A stretch of DNA of 21,601 nt from a virus, in IMG/VR virus record IMGVR_UViG_3300030102_007208, positions 1 through 21,601 of that record; one strand, written 5' to 3'. How positions within the stretch are numbered: position 1 is the stretch's first letter; each line of letters starts with the position of its first letter. The notes under the pieces are model-generated. The model saw only the letters and a list, made by a program, of their open reading frames with translations. It did not search any database and was not told where the DNA came from. The translations under genes and the position numbers were made by a program. This document shows, one piece after another, positions 7,810 to 14,891 of this stretch.

Positions 7810-9441
7810 CTATGCTGTGCTTTGTGGTAATACTAAAGTAACACCATACTTCATGTTAAATTTATCCACATCACCTTGTGTTCTGATATAAGAAAAATCT
7901 TGTAAGGCTTCATTACTTCCGGCAATTAATCTAACAATTTCATCTGTTATTTCTTTAGGCAATCTATTTCTAATTTCTTCAAAAGATAATTGAGGTGTTT
8001 GAGCAGTTGGTACTTGACTTTGACCTACTGTTTCCGATACTTGAATTGATTCTTCCATAGGAGTACCATTAGCAAATCCTATTCTGCCACCATCTTTTTT
8101 GTTTGCAGCCAAAACGTTTGCATAAATAGCATCTATTCTTCTTATTGAAGGCATTAGTTCTGGGTAATTACTTAAGAATTCAATTTCCGCCATATATTCG
8201 TTTAATGCTCTACCATAATTTGGATCATTTTTATCCATTTTAGCAAGTTTTTTAGCACCGTCTTTAAATCTTTTTATTTGTTCTCTTGCATCACCTGGTT
8301 TCATTACTTTCTCTGCAGTAGATTTACCACCGATAGCTTTTAAAACCTCTGTTTGATTTTTATATCTAGCCGCAGCTTCTGCTTTTTCTGCATCACTGTA
8401 AGCACCTGTTGTATCAGTTATAATTCTTCTCAATTTTGCCATTTCTTTAAACTGTCTTTCACTAAAACCTTCTTTGCCGGAAGCGATTTTAGCTTTTTCT
8501 ATTTCTTTAGTTGCAGTGTAAGCTAATTTAGCAATGTCTTTTTGATCTTTTTTCTTACCAGCCATAATTCCTAATAAGGTTTTATTTAATACAGCGGCTT
8601 TGTCTGCAATAGTTCCTGGTGTACCAATGGCATCCGATAAGGCAAGAGCGACTATACCTTTATTATCCTCTTCACCTATTAATCTTTCTATCTTCTTTTT
8701 TTCAGCTTCGTAAGTATCTTCAAAAGAAGGTGCTTTTTTAGGTGTGTCATCATCCTTAGTGCCTGTTTTTTTATCGGAAACCACAGTGTCAACAATCTCT
8801 TCAATGTTAACTTCTTTAGGTCCTGCATTAGGTAAGTAACCAGCATCAGTACCAAATAATTCTTCAATTTTTTTTCTATCTTTTGTTCTTCCTAAAACTT
8901 TTGGATATTTTCCTGTTTCAGGATCCATAAATAAAGCATCAATAAAACTGATTTCTTCTCCTACTCCTCTAGCTTTTTTTCTATCTGCATCATATTCATC
9001 ATATTGAAAAAATGTTTCATCAATAGGACCATACTCTTGCATTACTTTTTTCTCTTCTAGAGTTCTAGGTCTATTCATGTAAGCTAGTGCTGCTGGTCCT
9101 ACAAAAGGTAATGACATAAGACCTGTTGTACTGGCTGATGGAATACTTAATCCACGAAGTTGAGTTAATAAACGAGAGCCTATGTTTCCTTTTTTAAGAC
9201 CGACATTACTTTTTTTAAGAGCATCTGCTTTTGAACTTATTTTATTAGAACCACCTGTAAGTTCTTCTGCCATGCTTCCACTTATAATATCAAGTACAGA
9301 AAATCCTGTTCTAGATCCTAAATTAGATCCTGCAATTATTCCACCACCAATGTTTCCACCGCCTCTAGCTTGTGTTCTAGGTGTTAGTTGACCAATACCA
9401 GTTGATCCACCTTTTTTAAATGATGGTCTTTTAAAATTCAT
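7810..9441 (-). CDS. Probable virion structural protein with DGGRIGF motif, 543 aa
   Basis: The ATG at 9441 overlaps the stop of the preceding gene in a TAATG junction. The N-terminus is basic and glycine-rich (MNFKRPSFKKGGSTGIGQLT, then ARGGGNIGGG). The middle (about 225-440) is highly charged and alpha-helical with many Lys/Glu, probably partly coiled coil. One copy of the short motif DGGRIGF lies at residues 450-456, followed by a C-terminal domain ending in a compact hydrophobic-polar pattern (MKYGVTLVLPQSTA). The same motif occurs three times in the 598-aa protein two genes upstream, which suggests a shared binding or assembly role. No enzymatic motif is visible. A virion role is inferred from the operon and shared motif. 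Confidence 0.8.
   Translation of the reverse strand: MNFKRPSFKKGGSTGIGQLTPRTQARGGGNIGGGIIAGSNLGSRTGFSVLDIISGSMAEELTGGSNKISSKADALKKSNVGLKKGNIGSRLLTQLRGLSIPSASTTGLMSLPFVGPAALAYMNRPRTLEEKKVMQEYGPIDETFFQYDEYDADRKKARGVGEEISFIDALFMDPETGKYPKVLGRTKDRKKIEELFGTDAGYLPNAGPKEVNIEEIVDTVVSDKKTGTKDDDTPKKAPSFEDTYEAEKKKIERLIGEEDNKGIVALALSDAIGTPGTIADKAAVLNKTLLGIMAGKKKDQKDIAKLAYTATKEIEKAKIASGKEGFSERQFKEMAKLRRIITDTTGAYSDAEKAEAAARYKNQTEVLKAIGGKSTAEKVMKPGDAREQIKRFKDGAKKLAKMDKNDPNYGRALNEYMAEIEFLSNYPELMPSIRRIDAIYANVLAANKKDGGRIGFANGTPMEESIQVSETVGQSQVPTAQTPQLSFEEIRNRLPKEITDEIVRLIAGSNEALQDFSYIRTQGDVDKFNMKYGVTLVLPQSTA
8074..8094 (-). repeat. DGGRIGF protein-motif copy in the 543-aa gene
   Basis: This single copy encodes DGGRIGF with KK before it and AN after it (KKDGGRIGFANG). 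It matches the three copies in the 598-aa gene at the protein level but uses different synonymous codons. Confidence 0.8.
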
Positions 9442-10478
9442 TAACCTTTGCCTCCAAAGATGCTCCCTAAACCGTATGCACTTAATCCAGCGGATAATGC
9501 TTGAGATAAAGGTCCAACACTTCCTGCACCACCCATAGTATTTGTCATGTAAGGAGCACCACTAAGCATAGAAGCTATTCCTGATCCATACATTCCTAAT
9601 CTATTAAAAGGTTCATTGTATTGTAATTGTGCTTGTTCTTGTTGAGCATCTAGTAAAGCCTGATCGTAAGCTAAATTTGATGTTCCAGCAGCACCTAAAT
9701 TTTGTATATTACTTGCAGCTAATGATGGTTGCAAAGATGCTAAGTTTGATGAAAGAGTTCCAAGACCAAGTTGTTGTTGTCCTAAATTCATTTGTTGACC
9801 GCCTAAACTCATTTGTTGACCAAAAGCTTGATTAGCTAATTGATTAGCTTGTGTAAATCCTTCTTTTAATAATCCTGCTTGAGTTGCAGCTCTGTTTCTA
9901 TCTGATGCAGATTGATATTCTGCTCTTTGTACACCTTCTCTACCACCACCAAAAGCACCTGCTGCTATTGCTTCTGCTGCAGTTCCTTGTGCTCCTTTTT
10001 TTGCTTGAATATCAAACTCTGCAAGTGTTGTATCAATAACATCTTGTTGATAAGGAGACATAAATTGTTTATAAGCTTGCGGTCCTGAAAAAGCCTGTGC
10101 CCCACTTAATGTGGTGCCTGCATCACCAAAAGTAGTAGCCGCTTGGGTTTGATATTGTGTTGCTTGATCTAAGTAGGGTTGATAACCTGCAACACCTGTA
10201 CCTTGACCAACACCTGTTACTTGTCCTTGTGGACCAAAAGTTAATTGACCAAGTCCTGCTTGTGTTGCCGCTAATTGTTGTGCTTGTTGAGTTAAAACAT
10301 TTTGATCGGCAATCTTTGGCCCAAGTTGATCTAATGTTGGTACGGTGCCAATAACATTACCATCAGCGTCTTTAATGTCAGAACCAGGAGCTTGACCTGC
10401 TAATTGTGTTAATAGATCTATATAGTTTTCTTGAGCGCTCTCTATAAATGGAGCTGGTTTAGTGTATGTCATTGACAT
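9441..10478 (-). CDS. Ala/Gln/Gly-rich virion protein, 345 aa
   Basis: The start at 10478 overlaps the previous stop as TAATG. The protein has a polar N-terminus (MSMTYTKPAPFIESAQENYI), a Gln/Ala/Gly-rich first third (QQAQQLAATQAGLGQL) and a conserved-looking core at about 135-215 (FMSPYQQDVIDTTLAEFDIQ, then AIAAGAFGGGREGVQRAEYQ). Next come short QQMSLGGQQMNLGQQQLGLG repeats around 220-245 and a glycine-rich hydrophobic C-terminus. I recall the MSPYQQ...DT...GAFGG.RE core from many phage structural proteins placed next to ejection-protein genes. No catalytic signature is present. The composition is typical of internal virion proteins that must unfold and pass through a tail. The virion assignment rests on context and recall and needs a profile search. 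Confidence 0.85.
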   Translation of the reverse strand: MSMTYTKPAPFIESAQENYIDLLTQLAGQAPGSDIKDADGNVIGTVPTLDQLGPKIADQNVLTQQAQQLAATQAGLGQLTFGPQGQVTGVGQGTGVAGYQPYLDQATQYQTQAATTFGDAGTTLSGAQAFSGPQAYKQFMSPYQQDVIDTTLAEFDIQAKKGAQGTAAEAIAAGAFGGGREGVQRAEYQSASDRNRAATQAGLLKEGFTQANQLANQAFGQQMSLGGQQMNLGQQQLGLGTLSSNLASLQPSLAASNIQNLGAAGTSNLAYDQALLDAQQEQAQLQYNEPFNRLGMYGSGIASMLSGAPYMTNTMGGAGSVGPLSQALSAGLSAYGLGSIFGGKG

Positions 10479-12274
10479 TATGCTTTACCTACTTTTTCTG
10501 CTTTTTTCATTGTATTATATAATTTTCTAGATCCTTCTTCAACACTGCCGTTACCTATACCACGTACAGCATCAGCAGTCATTACAAATTCGTTTTTAGA
10601 TAACATAGCAGGTACATCATCAGCTCGTTCTTTAATGCCAACTGGTACAAAACCACCTTCATCTCTGTAGTCTCTTTCAACTACACCAGCATTATTTTTT
10701 CTAATCTTACCTGTTGGTATATCACTTATACCACCCACTGATCTAAATGTTTTACCTGTTAATTGAAATATCTCTGCTTCAATATCAGATACATCTGCGT
10801 CAGGATCTTGTGCTAGTATACCAGCTCTTGTAATTAATAATTCTGATACTCTGTTAGCACCTTTTGATCCATCTTTGTAACCTATTCTTCCGCCGTCTTT
10901 TCGCCCTTCTAGACCCATGATGGCTATTTGTTTTAATACTTTAGCATCATCTATATTAGCTGGACTATTTGGATTTTTTAAAATACCATACAATTGTGGC
11001 ATTGTGAATGATCTATCAGGACCACCAGCACCACCCAATCTTCTAAACAAGTATGACTTTTCTGCAGAAGTAAAAGTAATACCACCGCCTGCCATCATCA
11101 TATCTTCTTCATCTTCGTCATCACCTGCTTTAACGTCAATTGACATGATACCTATTTCTGCTTCTTCTGGCTCAGATCCTTTTGAATAACCTATTCTTCC
11201 GCCGTCCGCTTTCATGTTTATACCTAATTCTTGTAACAATTTCATTCCTTCTTGAGAATCTATTTCTCCAGAATAAATCAATTCTGGTATAAGTGTTCTG
11301 TAAAAATTCATTTTAGTATCTTCATCTACAATACCATCTATGTCATTCATAAGACCATCTACAACAGCTTTTTCTTGAGAACTTCCTGGCATAACTACTA
11401 TTTCTAGATTACCTACTCTAGTGGTTCGGGGTCCGTCTGCATAACCTATTCTACCACCATCTTTTTTACCACCAAAAAAGTTTTGTAAATAACCTGCATA
11501 CTCTTCTTTTTTTTCGTCTCTTTGTGCTTGATCATATTCTTCTTCTGTTAAATCTATTCCAGCTTGAGCTGCTAAAGCTTTAGCTTCTGCGTATGAAAGT
11601 GCAAAAGTTGCTGCTCCAAGAACTGCTGCTTTGTCAAGATTGCCTTTGCTATCGTAAAACAAAGTTTTACTTCCTCTTCTTAAAAGATCTAAAGCTGCTT
11701 TTCCTTTATCTGCTGGAGACGTATTAAAACTTTTAATTGTGTTAAATGAATCCATTGCGGATCCAGGTACATTACTGACTGTAGTTTTATCAACAGTTGT
11801 AATTATATCACCTGGAAGTGCATCTACTGTTGTATCTTCAAAGAAAGTGCTTTCTCCTACTCCTTCAACAGGTTGAACTTTATCTTTAAATAAATTTTTT
11901 ATACCACCTGAACCTGTAGGCATACTAAATGCATCTTTAGCAAATGGATTTTGTAGTCCTTGAAAATCTGCTCCACCTAAATATCTAGCACCTTGACCAA
12001 GTCCATAAGTTAAAGCTCCTTTTTTTAAAGAGTCTCCAATACGTCCTGTTTGATCAAAACTACCAAGACCAGACATTCCTGCTGCAAGTAAAGGGTTAAA
12101 AGGAGCAACAAATGGCGCAGCTGTAACTGCTATTTCAGATATTTCATTAGGTATAATTTTTCTAACAAACTTTTTAAGTTTACTACCTAAACCAAATTTT
12201 TCTCTAGGGGCAACTTGCATAATGCCACCATCTGCTCGTAATTGTCTGTTCATTAAAGATCTAGATATCGCCAT
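10478..12274 (-). CDS. Probable virion protein with three DGGRIGY motifs, 598 aa
   Basis: The protein opens MAISRSLMNRQLRADGGIMQ and carries three near-identical DGGRIGY motifs at residues 272-278, 357-363 and 460-466, each followed by a short Gly-containing turn. A related RADGGIM element lies at residues 13-19. Two acidic patches occur, the stronger being GDDEDEEDMMMAGGG. The C-terminus (about 550-598) has RADDVPAMLSKNEFVMTADA, a motif I recall from the ends of many phage structural proteins. An alanine-rich hydrophobic segment lies near residues 45-75. No good ribosome-binding site precedes the ATG at 12274, and the second ATG at codon 8 is no better supported. A gap of 56 bases separates it from the upstream glycosyltransferase gene. 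The function is unknown. Operon position favours a virion component. Confidence 0.85.
   Translation of the reverse strand: MAISRSLMNRQLRADGGIMQVAPREKFGLGSKLKKFVRKIIPNEISEIAVTAAPFVAPFNPLLAAGMSGLGSFDQTGRIGDSLKKGALTYGLGQGARYLGGADFQGLQNPFAKDAFSMPTGSGGIKNLFKDKVQPVEGVGESTFFEDTTVDALPGDIITTVDKTTVSNVPGSAMDSFNTIKSFNTSPADKGKAALDLLRRGSKTLFYDSKGNLDKAAVLGAATFALSYAEAKALAAQAGIDLTEEEYDQAQRDEKKEEYAGYLQNFFGGKKDGGRIGYADGPRTTRVGNLEIVVMPGSSQEKAVVDGLMNDIDGIVDEDTKMNFYRTLIPELIYSGEIDSQEGMKLLQELGINMKADGGRIGYSKGSEPEEAEIGIMSIDVKAGDDEDEEDMMMAGGGITFTSAEKSYLFRRLGGAGGPDRSFTMPQLYGILKNPNSPANIDDAKVLKQIAIMGLEGRKDGGRIGYKDGSKGANRVSELLITRAGILAQDPDADVSDIEAEIFQLTGKTFRSVGGISDIPTGKIRKNNAGVVERDYRDEGGFVPVGIKERADDVPAMLSKNEFVMTADAVRGIGNGSVEEGSRKLYNTMKKAEKVGKA
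10877..11461 (-). repeat. Three dispersed DGGRIGY motif copies
   Basis: Copies lie at 11441-11461, 11186-11206 and 10877-10897. All encode DGGRIGY, preceded by a basic residue two or fewer positions earlier (KK, KA, RK). Two copies share the codons GGC GGA AGA for GGR while the third uses GGT GGT AGA. Identity is therefore kept in the protein rather than by recent DNA duplication alone. Spacing between copies is 85 and 103 residues. Confidence 0.85.
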
Positions 12275-12330
12275 AATTTAATTAAATTTATACTGTTAAG
12301 CAGGCGTAGAAATCCTGTAAATAGGATACT

Positions 12331-13251
12331 TTATTTGATTTTTTTACTATCGTCAACAGATTTGAAAGGCTTTGTTGCTTGCACTAGATCATCTTTAAAT
12401 CGACCACAATAAGAGTATTCTCCTACGTGAGTTATATATTCGTCTATGTATGCATATACTTTTCCTCCTATATCTACCCATCTTTGACAGAACCCAAAGT
12501 CTTCTCCGTAATAACGTTTGGTTACAGGATCGTGTAAGGTATCAAATAGATTATACATATTATCTTTTTTAACTTGTTTTCCGTTTATAATAGTAGGTTG
12601 AAAAATTTCTAAATGAGGATATTCTTTGATCATCTTTTCAAGAACTTCTCTTTTAATTAACATGCATCCAGTAGGGGCATGAGTTAATTCCATAAGTCCT
12701 CGGTTCACGGTAACTGAATTAGGGTCCTCTACTTTAACTGGAAAAGTAAAACCTGCTTTTGCTAAGTCATTAACGTCATTAATTGCACCTTCTTTTAAAT
12801 CAAGTCTTCTCCATATTTTGTCCCAACTTAATGTTTTCATTGGGTATGGAACACTAATTATATCTTTATCAAAATCTAACATTTTAAATATAGTGCTTCC
12901 ATTAAAATCTATATCAGAATCAATAAACAACAAATGAGTATATTTATCTTCATGACTTAACATTTCAGCAACACATAAATTTCTTCCTTGAGTAACCAAT
13001 GAAGATTTTAATAAAGTAAAACTACAGGATATTTTTTTAGCAAAACATTCTTGTTGAAACTTTAATACTGCTCGTGTGTAATGCATGCTAACATCACTAT
13101 GACAAGGAGTACATACCATTATTTTATGTGGAGAATTTTCTCCTATATTTATTTCAGTTACTTTATTTGTTTTAATTGTTTGATAAGTATCATTATTTTC
13201 AACAACACTTTTATCATTATTAAACCATATTGGTTCATTTGGATTTGACAT
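12331..13251 (-). CDS. Glycosyltransferase, GT2-like (GT-A fold)
   Basis: This 306-aa protein has a strong AAGGAG ribosome-binding site (complement of 13258-13263) before the ATG at 13251 and overlaps the previous glycosyltransferase gene by 17 bases. After a polar leader, KIMVCTPCHSDVSMHY (43-58) begins an alpha/beta nucleotide-binding domain. VTQGRNLCVAEML (86-98) and LLFIDSDIDF (107-116) follow, the latter carrying the DxD-type motif D111-S-D113 that binds metal and nucleotide sugar in GT-A enzymes. A later GEDFGFCQRW segment fits the ED acceptor-side motif of inverting GT2 enzymes. The likely role is transfer of a sugar from a nucleotide donor in the cytoplasm. Candidate acceptors are virion proteins, host surface glycans or modified DNA, and the sequence does not distinguish them. 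It is co-transcribed with structural genes. Confidence 0.82.
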   Translation of the reverse strand: MSNPNEPIWFNNDKSVVENNDTYQTIKTNKVTEINIGENSPHKIMVCTPCHSDVSMHYTRAVLKFQQECFAKKISCSFTLLKSSLVTQGRNLCVAEMLSHEDKYTHLLFIDSDIDFNGSTIFKMLDFDKDIISVPYPMKTLSWDKIWRRLDLKEGAINDVNDLAKAGFTFPVKVEDPNSVTVNRGLMELTHAPTGCMLIKREVLEKMIKEYPHLEIFQPTIINGKQVKKDNMYNLFDTLHDPVTKRYYGEDFGFCQRWVDIGGKVYAYIDEYITHVGEYSYCGRFKDDLVQATKPFKSVDDSKKIK

Positions 13252-14179
13252 TAATTGCTCCTTGTAAAAATCTAGTCCATGAAACTGCTTGTTTATTCCA
13301 AGAATAATAACGTTGAGTATAACTAGACTGAGTAGTTAAATGGTCTTGTATTGGTTTTTCATGAAGTGTTTCTGCTGCTGCATCTATACCATAAGCAAAT
13401 TTCTCAGCTAAAGCTTTGTAATTATTATCATAAGGAATATACATTGGAAACTCTGCACCTGTTTCGAAAAGAGCGCCATAGTTTGTTACTATACTATAAA
13501 GTCCAGCTGACATTGCTTCTAATAAAGAAATACAAGAAGTTTCTTCAAATATACTAGGGTAAACATACATATTATAATTACTTATATTTTCTCTAATATA
13601 TTCGTTTGGTTTATAACCAATGTAATTTACGTTAGGTAAAGACTCTGCTTGTTTATAAAGTTCTTTGTAATTATGGTCGTTTTTTTCCATAAAATCTTTT
13701 CCGTAAACTTCACAAGAAGAATAAACATCTAAACTAATTAAAGGATTTTTTACTAATTGCATAGCGCCTAATAATACAGACAAACCTCTCCAAGGAGTGT
13801 TTTGATGTATAATTTTTATAGGTTGTCCCTTTTCATAAGGTTTTGATTGTTCTATTTTATCTACACCATTTTTTATAACAATACATTTTTCAGTTGGTAA
13901 ACCAAACATCATTCTAAATTTTTCGTGGTTCCAATGTGAATTAAAAACATACCAATCATATATGTGATGATTAGCTTTATTTTTAAACCATGGATATAAA
14001 TTAGGTTGATCGTAAGAATTTTTTTGCCAAAGTATATTTACTTTATTAGGATTAATAGGAATTTTACCAGGAATGCTAGTACAGATCTGTACTTGATCTA
14101 ATAACCCTTTATCAACATATTTATTTAAAAAACCTAATTGTAATTCGGTTCCACCTTTAGGTGTCTGATTCATTATCAT
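13235..14179 (-). CDS. Glycosyltransferase, GT4/GT1-like (GT-B fold)
   Basis: The 314-aa protein begins MIMNQTPKGGTELQ, where GGTE is typical of the N-terminal glycine loop of GT4 enzymes. It continues with VFNSHWNHEKF (78-88) and VIKNGVDKIEQ (101-111), the latter matching the N-G-V/I-D segment of the family. The donor-site signature FEETSCISLLEAMSAG (211-226) contains the EX7E pair E213 and E221. At 314 aa it is shorter than usual for GT-B enzymes, mainly at the N-terminus. The start at 14179 overlaps the 76-aa gene by 23 bases and a second ATG lies two codons later. Together with the GT2-like gene it forms a sugar-transfer pair inside a virion operon. The substrate is unknown. Confidence 0.85.
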   Translation of the reverse strand: MIMNQTPKGGTELQLGFLNKYVDKGLLDQVQICTSIPGKIPINPNKVNILWQKNSYDQPNLYPWFKNKANHHIYDWYVFNSHWNHEKFRMMFGLPTEKCIVIKNGVDKIEQSKPYEKGQPIKIIHQNTPWRGLSVLLGAMQLVKNPLISLDVYSSCEVYGKDFMEKNDHNYKELYKQAESLPNVNYIGYKPNEYIRENISNYNMYVYPSIFEETSCISLLEAMSAGLYSIVTNYGALFETGAEFPMYIPYDNNYKALAEKFAYGIDAAAETLHEKPIQDHLTTQSSYTQRYYSWNKQAVSWTRFLQGAINVKSK

Positions 14180-14387
14180 TTTTACTCATTGCTTTCTGTA
14201 ATAAGTTTAGACCTTTTGGAGATACTTGAACTGTTAGATCTTGTACCACGTGATCTGCTTTCGTTTCTGTATTAGGATCATTTATATCAGCATCTCTTTC
14301 TGCTTCATCTTTATAAATTTTACCTGAATTAACATTTCTAATTGTAACTATTGTTGTACAATTTATTTTTAATATATCATTATCCAT
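14157..14387 (-). CDS. Small hypothetical phage protein, 76 aa
   Basis: This frame starts at 14387, overlapping the end of the 116-aa gene by eight bases, and its stop lies within the start region of the GT4-like gene. The product begins MDNDILKINCTTIVTIRNVN and is rich in Asp, Asn and Glu, with alternating hydrophobic residues suggesting beta strands (VQDLTVQVSPKGLNLL). No family is recognised. The tight overlap on both sides and the matching acidic, beta-like composition support a translated gene, perhaps a small virion accessory protein. Confidence 0.7.
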   Translation of the reverse strand: MDNDILKINCTTIVTIRNVNSGKIYKDEAERDADINDPNTETKADHVVQDLTVQVSPKGLNLLQKAMSKNDNESDT

Positions 14388-14730
14388 TTTGTTGTGACCT
14401 GTCTATTAAAGCATAACTTATGGCACCTTGTATTTTATTGCTGCCTGTTGCTGCTTGCACTGTTATAGCATCTCCTGCTTCTAAATTCAAGCCTTGAGGT
14501 GTAGCATTTACTTGTGACTTAGCTGCTACGTCATCTCTAAAAAATTCATATTCAGTGTTTGAATCAGAGGAATCAACTAAATTCATATTTACTACAATAG
14601 CTGATGATGCATCATTATTTGCACAATAAACACTTTTAATTATAATTGCTCCACTAGTAGGACAAGTAAGCACTGTTGCTTTAGCTGTATCAGCTTGTTT
14701 AAAACCTTGATTTTTATATTGTATTGTCAT
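14380..14730 (-). CDS. Small beta-rich virion-type protein, 116 aa
   Basis: The protein starts MTIQYKNQGFKQADTAKATV and shows repeated beta-strand patterning (GAIIIKSVYCANN, AIVVNMNLVDSS, LEAGDAITVQAA), ending YALIDRSQQNG. The GDAITV-type turn and the overall strand pattern resemble small immunoglobulin-like or jelly-roll decoration proteins of phages. It lies between the 639-aa tail-type protein and the glycosyltransferase genes. Its ATG overlaps the stop of the 54-aa gene as ATGA. No enzymatic residues are visible. A head- or tail-decoration role is inferred from size, composition and position, not from a recognised domain. Confidence 0.75.
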   Translation of the reverse strand: MTIQYKNQGFKQADTAKATVLTCPTSGAIIIKSVYCANNDASSAIVVNMNLVDSSDSNTEYEFFRDDVAAKSQVNATPQGLNLEAGDAITVQAATGSNKIQGAISYALIDRSQQNG

Positions 14731-14891
14731 GATAAAAAATAATTATATATATCTTGTTCTTCTTTTAAATCATTTTGAAAAGCAAAGTTTAACTCACTTT
14801 TTATAGTATCTAATGATTGAAGAATTTGTCTTTGATTATCAACATCATAGTTATCTTTAGGTTCAGGTATGTATGCAGTTATTTTAGCCAT
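14727..14891 (-). CDS. Very small hypothetical protein, 54 aa
   Basis: Minus-strand translation from the ATG at 14891 gives 54 residues beginning MAKITAYIPEPKDNYDVDNQ and ending in an acidic helix (LKEEQDIYNYFLS). The start overlaps the stop of the 639-aa gene as TAATG, and the TGA stop overlaps the next start as ATGA. These precise overlaps on both sides are the main reason to accept such a short gene, because without it a 160-base gap would interrupt a tightly packed operon. Central residues (QILQSLDTIKSELNFAFQ) form a probable amphipathic helix. The function is unknown. Confidence 0.72.
   Translation of the reverse strand: MAKITAYIPEPKDNYDVDNQRQILQSLDTIKSELNFAFQNDLKEEQDIYNYFLS

Noticed and set aside
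9182-9391. Plus-strand proline-rich frame and other frames opposite the virion genes
   Set aside because: They mirror Gly-rich codons of the minus-strand genes, lack ribosome-binding sites and show no protein-like pattern.
12312-12327. Hairpin ATCCT-6-AGGAT in the gap before the 598-aa gene as a terminator
   Set aside because: The stem is only five pairs, mostly AT, and no T-run follows on the minus strand; it is expected by chance in AT-rich DNA.
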